NCBI GenBank assembly: GCA_000372225.1 | Contig: AQTY01000001.1 | Span: 62,001-126,000, forward strand | Origin: Candidatus Nitromaritima sp. SCGC AAA288-L16 | Lineage (GTDB): Bacteria; Nitrospinota; Nitrospinia; Nitrospinales; VA-1 | Length of the DNA: 64,000 bases | Direction: 5' to 3' | Shown here: piece by piece, positions 54,542-63,378 of the stretch | Position numbering within the stretch: the first letter of the stretch is position 1 | Layout of the letters: the number at the start of each line of letters is the position of its first letter | Notes under the pieces: generated by a model | Database searches by the model: none | Seen by the model: the letters and a program-made list of their open reading frames with translations, nothing else | What the model was told of the DNA's origin: nothing | Position numbers and translations under genes: made by a program

Positions 54542-55057
54542 TTATTTTACGCTTTGAACTTCTGATTTAATTAACCCACTGGCAATCCATCCTATTTTTT
54601 GAAACACGCGAACCTTTGTCCAGTCGCCTTTTTTCTCAATAAGAGTAAGATTCATCCCTTTCTTCACTATCGCAATAACATGCCCATCCAACGAAGGCTT
54701 TGAATGAACGTTTGCTGATGATGGTAATACCGTGTGTATTAACTCGAACCCATCATCTTGAATCTTTTTCCCATCGATCGATGATTGAACCTCCCTATCT
54801 TTATCTGTAAGAGAAACAAAATCATCAGTAAAAACGTCAAACTTAACTAGAGCAACACATACAAACAAAAACATCAAGCCTGCAATGCGCACAACAGCTT
54901 GCTCTAACGAAATACCTATTTCTTCTGATTCTGTTTTTGGAAGATCTGGAGGTCCGCATTCAAAACAAAAAATTGATTTCAGTAAAATTTTCGCACCACA
55001 GACAGAGCAAAAAGAGGTGGGTTTTGATTCTTCTGAATATTCTCGGCCAAAAGTCAT
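54542..55057 (-). CDS. Zinc-ribbon, membrane-anchored SH3-domain protein
   Basis: A 171-aa protein in three parts: an N-terminal zinc ribbon with FCSVCG and FCFECG, one membrane helix (about residues 52-70, AVVRIAGLMFLFVCVALV), and a C-terminal bacterial SH3 domain (ANVHSKPSLDGHVIAIVKKGMNLTLIEKKGDWTKVRV ... GWIASGLI). The order implies a cytoplasmic metal site and a periplasmic SH3 domain that could bind peptidoglycan. The exact function is unknown. Confidence 0.82.
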   Translation of the reverse strand: MTFGREYSEESKPTSFCSVCGAKILLKSIFCFECGPPDLPKTESEEIGISLEQAVVRIAGLMFLFVCVALVKFDVFTDDFVSLTDKDREVQSSIDGKKIQDDGFELIHTVLPSSANVHSKPSLDGHVIAIVKKGMNLTLIEKKGDWTKVRVFQKIGWIASGLIKSEVQSVK

Positions 55058-55092
55058 TTAACAAAATGGGAAGGTCACACAGGTTTCAGTTG

Positions 55093-56610
55093 TTAGAGCT
55101 TATAAATTTCACTATATTTTTTTTTAAGATAGTCTATAAAAAAACATGGGTCTAGTTTTTCTCCAGTAACTTTTACAATAAGATCATCAGTTGAGTATAG
55201 TCGCCCTTTCTCATGAATATTGTCATTAAGCCATTTTTTCATACACGAGAAGTTTCCTCCCTTAATCTTTTTAGGAATATCGTTTATATCAAGCAACATC
55301 CTGGAATAAAACTGACACGCATACATAGCCCCAAGGGTGTAGGAAGGAAAGTAGCCAAATGCTCCTCCACTCCAATGTACATCCTGCAAGACTCCTTCAG
55401 AGTTAGAAGATGGCCTCACACCCAAATACTCTTCCATCTTATCATCCCAGACATCAGGTAGGTCTTTCACACTAATGCTTTCGTCAAACAAACCCTTTTC
55501 GATCTCGTAACGAAGTATTATGTGCAGTGGATAAGTTACCTCATCCGCTTCTACCCGAATAAAAGACGGGTTACATCTATTAATGGCTGCATAAAGCTTA
55601 TCTAAAGAAACACCTTGTAATGATTCTGGAAAGGTCTCCACAAAAAGGTTAAGATAAATATCACAAAAATAAATATTCTGCGCAATCATTCGCTCCCAAA
55701 ACAAGGATTGAGACTCATGAATTGCCATGGTTAACGAATCAGAAACAGGTAAATCCAGAAAACCTGGCATTCTACCTTGTTCATATAACCCATGCCCTGT
55801 TTCATGTATTACCGCAAAAAGTGACTCAATAAAGTTTTCTGATCGATAGCGTGTTGTAATACGCACATCAGTCGGATGACCCCCTCCACAAAATGGGTGC
55901 ACCGAAACATCCATGCGGCCCCTATCATAGTCAAACCCTATATCCTTACTGATAATTCTCCCCAAGGACTCTTGCTTATCAATTGGGAAATTACCTTTTA
56001 AAAAATCTACATCAGGATTAATAGATGATTTTCTAATTGCGTCAATGAGTGGAATTAATTCTTTTTTTAATTTGTCAAAAATTGGAGTGAGGCGTTCCAT
56101 CCTCATCCCTCGTTCAAAAACATCAATATTAGCATCGTAAGGATCTAGTTCTGGAAACGCAAATTCGGCCCATTTCTTTTTTAAAATAATTAATCGCTCG
56201 AGAGTGGGAGCAAAATCTTCAAATTTATTTTCTTGCCTTGCCTTAGCCCATATTTGATGACCCCTGGAACTTAATTCTGCTATCTCCTGTATCAATTCTT
56301 TTGGAATTTTTGTTTCCAATTCATATTCACGCTTCGCTTCATAAATATTACATTTCTCGATCTCCGTGAAGTTATTTATATCGGCATTAACTAGTTCATC
56401 AATCAACTGGCCAAACTCCACATTAACAGATTTTTCATGTAAGACTCCCGCTAACGCTGCCATCTGCTTTGACCGATTTTCTGCTGCCGCTATAGGCATA
56501 ATGACTTCCTGATCCCAGTGCATGGTTGCCATTACACCACCTAACCTGCTGCGTTCTTTAAGCTTGATGACTAACTGCTCATACACATCTTTTATTTTTT
56601 TGGGATTCAC
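55093..56610 (-). CDS. M32 metallocarboxypeptidase (Taq-type)
   Basis: A 505-aa zinc carboxypeptidase, the usual family length. The zinc site HETGHGLYEQG (HExxH) lies near residue 268, with the third ligand expected in HESQSLFWERMI. MATMHWDQEVIMP at the start, HPFCGGGHPTDVRITTRY, and RVEADEVTYPLHIILRYEIEKGL are family signatures. It removes C-terminal residues from peptides in the cytoplasm. It is a lone minus-strand gene. Confidence 0.95.
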   Translation of the reverse strand: MNPKKIKDVYEQLVIKLKERSRLGGVMATMHWDQEVIMPIAAAENRSKQMAALAGVLHEKSVNVEFGQLIDELVNADINNFTEIEKCNIYEAKREYELETKIPKELIQEIAELSSRGHQIWAKARQENKFEDFAPTLERLIILKKKWAEFAFPELDPYDANIDVFERGMRMERLTPIFDKLKKELIPLIDAIRKSSINPDVDFLKGNFPIDKQESLGRIISKDIGFDYDRGRMDVSVHPFCGGGHPTDVRITTRYRSENFIESLFAVIHETGHGLYEQGRMPGFLDLPVSDSLTMAIHESQSLFWERMIAQNIYFCDIYLNLFVETFPESLQGVSLDKLYAAINRCNPSFIRVEADEVTYPLHIILRYEIEKGLFDESISVKDLPDVWDDKMEEYLGVRPSSNSEGVLQDVHWSGGAFGYFPSYTLGAMYACQFYSRMLLDINDIPKKIKGGNFSCMKKWLNDNIHEKGRLYSTDDLIVKVTGEKLDPCFFIDYLKKKYSEIYKL

Positions 56611-56847
56611 CCAACAACCTTTCTATAATTTTTTGCAAAAAACATGCGATATAATCGCGTTTCATCACAAAGCTAGTTTCGCAATCCATAAAACAATAAA
56701 ACTGTCGAAAAAACGAGAGGTTTTAGGGTAGAAGAAGATTCTTAGAAAGAAGAATTAATGAGAGAGGGAGGGTGACGAAATAAAAAAGATTTGCCCAGCA
56801 TCAATATTTTTTTATAACAAACAATAACGACTATTATCCTTAGCTTA

Positions 56848-57108
56848 TTAGTTAATAAGGTTTTCACCTTCTTCTTTTTTTAACATTTCAAAGCTTCCAT
56901 CCTTTGATGAATCTATTTTTTTAAACTCCTCCCAATCATCTCGAAAAAAATTAAACCCCACAAAATTAATTGCTTGCATAATTTCAAGGTCTGAGTACCT
57001 ACCTTCTCCACCGTCAACTTCTCTAATGCAGTCTTCGATTGACTCACATAATTTCACAAACTTTGTATCATCAGACAACATTGAATCTTTCATAAAATCA
57101 AATGCCAT
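56848..57108 (-). CDS. Small acidic hypothetical protein
   Basis: An 86-aa frame with GGGGACTCC just before the ATG, a usable ribosome-binding region. It begins MAFDFMKDSMLSDDTKFVKL and includes GRYSDLEIMQAINFVGFNFFRDDWEEFKK, rich in acidic and aromatic residues. No family is recognised. It follows the eda-like gene by 34 bp on the same strand and may belong to that transcript. The 237-bp gap beyond its stop (56611-56847) shows no gene. Confidence 0.55.
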   Translation of the reverse strand: MAFDFMKDSMLSDDTKFVKLCESIEDCIREVDGGEGRYSDLEIMQAINFVGFNFFRDDWEEFKKIDSSKDGSFEMLKKEEGENLIN

Positions 57109-57142
57109 GGAGTCCCCAATTTTAAAAAATTATAAAAATGAA

Positions 57143-57808
57143 TTAAGGCTTGGAGTAAAAAAAATTCACAGTAGAAACAAGATCCGTAATGGCCATTTTA
57201 ATGGAGTTAAAATCCTTATTTCTCATTCTCGTTACTGTAAACAACGACCCACCAACCGCTACAGCAGAAGCACCCGCCTTAAGGTACTCAACCACATTAG
57301 ATAAATCAACACCACCTACTGCCATTAATAATAACTCATTAAATGGCCCGCGAACAGTATTAAAATAACTTGCACCCATTTGCGAGGCCGGGAAAACCTT
57401 GACCATCGTAGCACCAGCGCTCCACGCCTTTTCAATTTCCGTAGGAGTAAGCGCTCCAGGAAAATAAGCTATATCGTTTTCAACACAAAACGCCGCCACA
57501 TCAATACTTAACGTTGGCGATACAATAAATTGAGCCCCCGCATTGACCGCCTGTTTGACATCGGTTAACGAGAGAACCGTTCCTGCTCCAACGCAAAGAT
57601 CTTCTGAAAACTGTTGAGACGCTGATTCAATCAGAGACAATGCTTCTTCTGTATTGAGAGTCAATTCAACAAATCTAAGCCCTCCGGTAACACAAGCATC
57701 CAACACACCTTGAATTGAGTCCTTGGGTACGCCACGAATAATACCAAGAACTGGGGACTCTTTGAATCGGCTCAGATTAAAAGTCGGTTTTCTTACCAAA
57801 TCGTTCAA
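57143..57808 (-). CDS. KDPG/KHG-type aldolase (Eda family)
   Basis: Class I aldolase of 221 aa. GIIRGVPKDSIQGVLDACVTGGLRFVELTLNT, CVGAGTVLSL, AGAQFIVSPTLS, and the Schiff-base lysine in MVKVFPASQMGA match 2-keto-3-deoxy-6-phosphogluconate aldolase. Relatives also cleave 4-hydroxy-2-oxoglutarate or other keto-deoxy sugar acids. No Entner-Doudoroff dehydratase (Edd) is nearby. Its start overlaps the stop of the HMGL-like gene by 4 bp, so the two probably act on the same compound or pathway. Confidence 0.88.
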   Translation of the reverse strand: MNDLVRKPTFNLSRFKESPVLGIIRGVPKDSIQGVLDACVTGGLRFVELTLNTEEALSLIESASQQFSEDLCVGAGTVLSLTDVKQAVNAGAQFIVSPTLSIDVAAFCVENDIAYFPGALTPTEIEKAWSAGATMVKVFPASQMGASYFNTVRGPFNELLLMAVGGVDLSNVVEYLKAGASAVAVGGSLFTVTRMRNKDFNSIKMAITDLVSTVNFFYSKP

Positions 57809-58755
57809 GCGCTATCACTCTGAGCAAGACTATCAAAAAAACCTAGATAGTCATCTTTGCTTTCTGATTTTCTCAGCTTCATCCCTGCTCTTGGATGCAA
57901 ATCAAGAATTCCCGTGATCATATAAGGGATTGTATATCCCCATTCGATTTCATCCTTTAATTTCACAAAGTGGCTTTCCAGAATTTCCAGTATAGGACGT
58001 AAATCGTATTTAGGGTTTTTTAGAAAGCCAAGCAATAACTCCAATGGGCAGTTGCCAGCAGCACGACCAATTCCAAAAATGGTTCCATCCAAATAGTTAA
58101 CACTTTGTATAATTGCTTCTATTGTATTTGCAAAAGCCAATTGTTGATTATTATGCGCGTGAATACCTATTTCTTTTGTAGGCATTATTGACTTGTATTT
58201 TTTTGCTAAATGAGAAATCTGTTCAGAATAAAGAGCACCAAAACTATCCACAAGATACAAAGCATCGACATTAGATTCTTTTTCTACTTGCATCAATGCC
58301 TCATCTAGTTCTCGTTCTCTAGCATGAGATACCGCCATCAGGTTTATTGTCGCCTCATAGCCCTTTGCTTTTATTTGATTTGCTAAATCAATTGCTTTAT
58401 CAATATCTTTCACATAACTTGCCACACGCATCATATCAATCAAACTATCACTCTTCTGAGGTATTGTGGAAGGATCTACTCGGCCAATATCAACCATTAC
58501 AGATATTTTACTTTTCACTTCCTCCCCATTAATAACTTTTTCAATATCTTTTTCACTACAAAACTTCATCGATCCGTATTCACTTCTGGAAAATTGACTT
58601 TCGTCAGCCTTATAACCAAGTTCAACATAATCAACTCCTGAGCTATTAACCGCTCTAAAAACAGCGGACAGAAAATCATCAGTAAACAAATGATTATTCA
58701 TAAGACCACCATCTCTGATCGTGCAGTCTAAAACCTTAATTTCTTTACGATACAT
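57805..58755 (-). CDS. HMGL-like aldolase-domain protein
   Basis: A 316-aa TIM-barrel enzyme related to HMG-CoA lyase and 4-hydroxy-2-oxovalerate aldolase. The metal/acid motif is LDCTIRDGGLMNNHLF, the later metal histidines are in IGIHAHNNQQLAFAN, and GTIFGIGRAAGNCPLELLL is a DmpG-like signature. No acetaldehyde dehydrogenase (DmpF) is adjacent, so a classical catechol-pathway role is unlikely. It is the first gene of a two- or three-gene unit with the Eda-type aldolase. Confidence 0.85.
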   Translation of the reverse strand: MYRKEIKVLDCTIRDGGLMNNHLFTDDFLSAVFRAVNSSGVDYVELGYKADESQFSRSEYGSMKFCSEKDIEKVINGEEVKSKISVMVDIGRVDPSTIPQKSDSLIDMMRVASYVKDIDKAIDLANQIKAKGYEATINLMAVSHARERELDEALMQVEKESNVDALYLVDSFGALYSEQISHLAKKYKSIMPTKEIGIHAHNNQQLAFANTIEAIIQSVNYLDGTIFGIGRAAGNCPLELLLGFLKNPKYDLRPILEILESHFVKLKDEIEWGYTIPYMITGILDLHPRAGMKLRKSESKDDYLGFFDSLAQSDSA

Positions 58756-58990
58756 ACCAATCCTCTAAAAAAAGTATTCCTCGGTCAAACTAATATGGCA
58801 TTTAAAAAGCGAGTGTAAGAGCTATAAAATAATTATATTTTGATTACTCAATCAGGTCAATCTATTAATTAAAATCAATACTTTACTCTATTAATTTTTT
58901 TCTAAATGAATTGGCATTGTAAGTGTTCCGTTGGGTGTTATATACTTGGCTTCTTTAGGCAACCTGCAACTATTATTTTATTTTAAGGCT

Positions 58991-59413
58991 ATGAATTTTT
59001 GGCTTGTTAAACAAGAACCGTCCCAATATAGCTGGGATCAGTTTGTAATAGATAAAGAAACCTACTGGGATGGAGTACGTAATTATCAGGCACGTAATAA
59101 TCTTAAAAAAATGAAAATAGGTGATCTTGTTTTTTTCTATCACAGCGTCGTAGGAAAGGAAATTAAGGGAATTGCGAAAGTATCTAAGGAGAATTACCCT
59201 GATCCAACCTCAGATAATCCAAACTGGGTGGTGGTAAACCTTAAGCCATACAAAGCGTTACTAGTACCGGTTACCCTCAACAATATCAAAAACCAACTAA
59301 AATTAAGCAACGTGGCCTTAATAAAACAATCCCGGCTATCTGTAATGCAGCTCACAAAATATGAATTTAAGTTTATTTTGAAGATGGGAAATACGAAACT
59401 TTCCGACTTATAA
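58991..59413 (+). CDS. EVE-domain protein
   Basis: A 140-aa PUA/YTH-like domain protein. MNFWLVKQEPSQYSWDQF, YWDGVRNYQARNNLKKMKIGDLVFFYHS and IKGIAKVSKENYPDPT are the EVE signature; it is thought to bind modified bases in nucleic acids. The ATG at 58991 is chosen because the family starts with this W-x-x-K motif and AAGG precedes it; an upstream in-frame ATG would add 20 unrelated residues. It sits alone on the plus strand, 5 bp before the next gene. Confidence 0.92.
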   Translation: MNFWLVKQEPSQYSWDQFVIDKETYWDGVRNYQARNNLKKMKIGDLVFFYHSVVGKEIKGIAKVSKENYPDPTSDNPNWVVVNLKPYKALLVPVTLNNIKNQLKLSNVALIKQSRLSVMQLTKYEFKFILKMGNTKLSDL

Positions 59414-59418
59414 GCCCA

Positions 59419-60105
59419 ATGCCTTTAAATAAGCGGAAAACTTTAAGAACTAAAAATATTTTTATATTTTTACAATCAATTCTATTAACATCTTTTGTGT
59501 CAACAGCATTTGCGAGTCCGTCCTGCCATGAATTGTTCACCCCACTTATAAAAACTAACGATAGCATCGCCTTAAATGGAGGTCTATGGGGATATTTTGA
59601 GAAAGATCCATTCTTACGAAAATATTCAACGCAAGCCGTGCAACTTGACTCACGTATTAATAAAGTGTTCTTCCTTCTTAATTATCTTTGTGAAACAAAA
59701 AATGGTATCCCTTTTAATGATCTTGCAACTTATATATCGCGCAGTATTGCCAACAAAGGTGAACATGCATTTAAAGAAGAACTTATTATCTTAGGCAAGA
59801 CCTCTAAACAAATTAAAAACTGGTTTAATTTTTTTAAGTTTGCGCAAAGTCATAGACTTCGAACCCTTAACTCATCTACAATCCGGGCTACTATCAATAA
59901 AGCAATCCCTTTGATAAACAATTACGTGTCTTTAGAAAAAAATATTAATCAATCAAAGCAATCAAAAATTATATTAGAAAATGCGGGGGCACTTATAATT
60001 AAAATTGATGGATTTCTTTCAAGCGATCCATATATCACTCAAGCTTTAGATGAAATTGCACATGTACCATACTGGGATATCAACGAAAGTACTGGGGGAT
60101 CCTGA
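59419..60105 (+). CDS. Exported hypothetical protein
   Basis: A 228-aa protein with an N-terminal signal peptide (basic KRKTLRTK, then IFIFLQSILLTSFVSTAFA, cleavage likely before SPSCHE). The mature chain is helical, with ALNGGLWGYFEKDPFLRKYSTQ and AHVPYWDINE near the end. Two cysteines in the mature part could form a disulfide. I recognise no family. It follows the EVE gene by 5 bp. Confidence 0.7.
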   Translation: MPLNKRKTLRTKNIFIFLQSILLTSFVSTAFASPSCHELFTPLIKTNDSIALNGGLWGYFEKDPFLRKYSTQAVQLDSRINKVFFLLNYLCETKNGIPFNDLATYISRSIANKGEHAFKEELIILGKTSKQIKNWFNFFKFAQSHRLRTLNSSTIRATINKAIPLINNYVSLEKNINQSKQSKIILENAGALIIKIDGFLSSDPYITQALDEIAHVPYWDINESTGGS

Positions 60106-60162
60106 ATAAGTCGTGTCAACTACAAATAATATAATCACAAAAATACTAACTGAAAGGGTCCA

Positions 60163-60969
60163 ATGAAATTTTTTTTAGTCATAGGTGGAACAGGTGTTAT
60201 GGGAACATCTGCTATCAGGGCAATACGTGAGCACTTTGACCAAAACAGCGTGATTATTGCTAATTGGTACGGCAAAGAATCTCCTGGTTTTCAAATTGAA
60301 GGGGCTGACAACACTATTTTTGGTGACATTAACGATCTCAGTTGCAGAGAACAAATTAAATCTTTTAATAATGGAATATTTGAGTACATGTTTTATGCAA
60401 CAGCTCTTGGAGACGTTGGCATTCCAATAAAGGATGCAACTCAGGAACAAATTGACCACTCCAACAAACTTTCGTTTGATCCAATTCCTCAACTTGAAAA
60501 TGAGCTTGATATCACCACAATAGTTGCTTATTCGACATTCTATACAATACGACATCAATTAAGCACTTACGGCGCTATGGGACATTCAAAGGAGAATATA
60601 GAAAAATGGACCGTGGCCTCAGATGGAGCAACGAAACATGCTTGCATACGTGCCGGTCTTTTTGAATCTCCTTCATCCAGAGGAATAAAACTACTTCTCA
60701 GGAAAACCTCCAAAAATCTAGACAATTTAAAGGACCCTCTTCTCCGTTCCTATTTCGAAAATACTCCTTCCAGCGAAGGGATAAAAAAATTTGAAGAAGG
60801 GATCTTCACAGAAGAGAAAGAAGCCTATGGGGATTGTCGAACTGATAAGGAGGATCTTCTAAGAGCACACCTTGAATTATTCAAATCAGATAACCCAATT
60901 TTTATAAATGTTTGCGGTAAAAAGATATGGCCAAGCAAGGAACCTCTTTTGCTCAAGGAGTTTATCTAA
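60163..60969 (+). CDS. Atypical Rossmann-fold reductase with FabI-like YxxMGxxK
   Basis: A 268-aa NAD(P)-dependent short-chain-dehydrogenase-like protein. LVIGGTGVMGTSAIRAI gives the nucleotide-binding GxxGxxG, IFGDINDLSCR is a likely cofactor aspartate region, and YGAMGHSKENIEKW has the Tyr-x6-Lys spacing used by enoyl-ACP reductases (FabI) instead of the common Yx3K. The remaining fold matches no enzyme I can name. Substrate is unknown; an enoyl or sugar reductase is conceivable. Confidence 0.68.
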   Translation: MKFFLVIGGTGVMGTSAIRAIREHFDQNSVIIANWYGKESPGFQIEGADNTIFGDINDLSCREQIKSFNNGIFEYMFYATALGDVGIPIKDATQEQIDHSNKLSFDPIPQLENELDITTIVAYSTFYTIRHQLSTYGAMGHSKENIEKWTVASDGATKHACIRAGLFESPSSRGIKLLLRKTSKNLDNLKDPLLRSYFENTPSSEGIKKFEEGIFTEEKEAYGDCRTDKEDLLRAHLELFKSDNPIFINVCGKKIWPSKEPLLLKEFI

Positions 60970-61139
60970 ATGTAACGAACCTTAGGGATAAAAACGGGTA
61001 AGAATTTAAAAATTCAAACCCACAAGATTTAATTGATTTTATAGTATTTTCAGACAATAATAATTTAAATTACTAGCAGTTAGAGCGCTGAGCATTAAAT
61101 CCCAAATTTTATTTAATTTTCACCAAGAATGCATTAAAT

Positions 61140-62930
61140 ATGAGAATTGTTTGTACTCATTGCCAAACTGGATATCAAGTAGATATTTCTGAGGTAAAAC
61201 CAGAGGGAATTGATTTTAAGTGCGTGAAGTGTAACCAGTTTTTTCTAATAACACCTAAAGAAATTGACCACCATAAATCAGGAGTTCAAAATAATATGAA
61301 CACTGAACAACCCCGCTATTCTGAAGATGACAATCTCAATACCCTTGTGGCCAGTGTTGTCGATGACCTTAAAGGTTATGGCAATCGACTAAATAGTCAG
61401 CTAGGCAAACTATCTGAAATTGGAATTGCCTTATCAGGCGTTACTGATCTCACCGTTTTACTAGAAATGATTGTGGATCAGGCCAGGGAATTCACAAATG
61501 CCGATGCTGGGACCCTCTACCTTAAAGAGGAAAACAAACTAGCCTTTAAAATTGTTCAGAATGAAAGTCTGGGAATTCGCATGGGTGGAACATCGGGAAA
61601 AGATATCACTTTTCCCCCTGTTGAACTAAAAGAAAGCAATGTTTCGGCCTATGTGGCGATCAAAGGTGAACCTGTAAACATTCCCGATGTATACCAAACC
61701 GAGCTATTTGACTTTACTGGACCAAAAAACTTTGACAAATCATCTGGGTATCGATCTAAATCCATGCTTGTGGTGCCTATGCGAAACCATGAAAATGATG
61801 TCATTGGCGTCTTACAACTTCTTAATGCTCAAAACATTAAGACAAATGAGGTCATCCCGTTTTCTAAAGATTATGAAAATTTAACCGAATCTCTCGCGTC
61901 CCAAGCAGCGGTTGCCGTGACTAATGCCCAACTAATCAGAGAAATGGACAATTTATTTGATTCTTTTGTCCAGGTGATGGCAACAGCAATTGATGAAAAA
62001 TCTCCTGTTACCGGAGGTCATATACGACGAGTTGCAAATATGACGCTAACATTTGCCGACATTCTCAACAAAAACCAAGATACGTACAAAGATATTTCTT
62101 TTAATGATGATCAGATCCATGAACTCCGAGTTGCCGCATGGATGCATGATATTGGCAAAGTCACAACCCCGGTAGAAGTTGTCGAAAAAGCTAAAAAACT
62201 TCAAACTATTTTTGATCGAATTGAATTTGTTGATTTACGGCTATGCTTTATTATCGAACAAATGGAAAAAAGCTTTCTAAATAAAAAAATAAAAATATTA
62301 CAAAATGGATCAGACACCAAAAAAGTAGCAGCGCTTGAAGACAAACAGAAAATAAAGCGTCAAGAATTAATGGACATCCGTGATTTTATTAATCAGTGTA
62401 ATAATCCAGGAGAATTTCTTGAAGATGAAAAGATCGCACGTTTAGAAGAAATTTCAAAAATGACCTGGACAGACTTTGATGGCAATAAACAATCCTTTCT
62501 CAATGAGGATGAAGTACTTAATCTCTCGATACGAAGAGGAAGCATAACGGAATCTGAGAGAAAGAAAATGCAGAATCACGCTGCAGTCACCTTAAAAATG
62601 CTCAAGAAAATTCCTTTCACCAAGAAGTTAAAAAATATACCTCTCTACGCTGGAGCCCATCATGAGTTTGTAAATGGTGGCGGATATCCTCTGGGTTTAA
62701 AGGGAGACGAAATACCATTTGAAGGAAAAATAATGTGCGTAACAGACATAGCAGAAGCTCTTACGGCAAGTGACCGTCCTTATAAAAAAGCGATGCCGTT
62801 AGAGGTGGTCTACCGGATTCTTCGAGAAATGGCTGACAAGGGCGAATTAGATAAAGAACTAGTTGAGTTCTTCATTTCAGAAGAAGTTTTTACCAAGTAT
62901 AAAGAACAACACGAATCCAATGGTAATTAA
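61140..62930 (+). CDS. Zinc-ribbon, GAF and HD-GYP domain protein (c-di-GMP phosphodiesterase)
   Basis: A 596-aa cytoplasmic regulator. An N-terminal MJ0042-type zinc ribbon (IVCTHCQTGYQV ... FKCVKCNQFF), a GAF sensor domain at about residues 95-260 (MIVDQAREFTNADAGTLYLKE), and an HD-GYP domain from about 285: GHIRRVANM, WMHDIGKVTTP, GAHHEFVNGGGYPLGLKGDEIP, and DIAEALTASDRPYKKAMP. About 110 residues are inserted between HD and the GYP half. HD-GYP enzymes degrade c-di-GMP, favouring motility, in line with the flagellar genes here. Confidence 0.9.
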   Translation: MRIVCTHCQTGYQVDISEVKPEGIDFKCVKCNQFFLITPKEIDHHKSGVQNNMNTEQPRYSEDDNLNTLVASVVDDLKGYGNRLNSQLGKLSEIGIALSGVTDLTVLLEMIVDQAREFTNADAGTLYLKEENKLAFKIVQNESLGIRMGGTSGKDITFPPVELKESNVSAYVAIKGEPVNIPDVYQTELFDFTGPKNFDKSSGYRSKSMLVVPMRNHENDVIGVLQLLNAQNIKTNEVIPFSKDYENLTESLASQAAVAVTNAQLIREMDNLFDSFVQVMATAIDEKSPVTGGHIRRVANMTLTFADILNKNQDTYKDISFNDDQIHELRVAAWMHDIGKVTTPVEVVEKAKKLQTIFDRIEFVDLRLCFIIEQMEKSFLNKKIKILQNGSDTKKVAALEDKQKIKRQELMDIRDFINQCNNPGEFLEDEKIARLEEISKMTWTDFDGNKQSFLNEDEVLNLSIRRGSITESERKKMQNHAAVTLKMLKKIPFTKKLKNIPLYAGAHHEFVNGGGYPLGLKGDEIPFEGKIMCVTDIAEALTASDRPYKKAMPLEVVYRILREMADKGELDKELVEFFISEEVFTKYKEQHESNGN

Positions 62931-63036
62931 TGCCACAGGACAACTAGTTACGATTAACCTCTCCCCAATAATGTATAATTAGCAACAAAACTCTCCTTAA
63001 GAAATAACCAATTCAAATAATTAGTATCAATTCGTA

Positions 63037-63279
63037 TTACTTTTTTTTAGGTTTGTAGGGGCCTGTTCGCAAAAAATTATCATTCATTTTAAGGTGTTCA
63101 TCTATTGTAATATTCTCGTCCACCCCTTTACTCTTAGGATCGTCACCAAATTTTTTAAACGCTCGACTTTTTAACTTATCAGACATTTTAGTTGTTCGTT
63201 TTGTGCGAACTCTAACTGTTTTAGGCTTAAGACTTTCTTTATATTTTTTTTTATCCTCATGGGATATATTTAAAACCAT
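63037..63279 (-). CDS. Small basic hypothetical protein
   Basis: An 80-aa very basic protein: HEDKKKYKESLKPKTVRVRTKRTTKMSDK, then KKFGDDPKSKGVDENITIDEHLK and a PKKK end. It could bind nucleic acid or ribosomes. No family recognised and no strong ribosome-binding site; composition is partly driven by A-rich DNA, so confidence is moderate. Confidence 0.5.
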   Translation of the reverse strand: MVLNISHEDKKKYKESLKPKTVRVRTKRTTKMSDKLKSRAFKKFGDDPKSKGVDENITIDEHLKMNDNFLRTGPYKPKKK

Positions 63280-63378
63280 AATATTTTATTCGGGGAGAAA
63301 CGTGGTTAACAAAACATTAAATCATCAACATAACTACATAAATGATATCATTTTAATGAATTAGCTTGAATAGAAATT

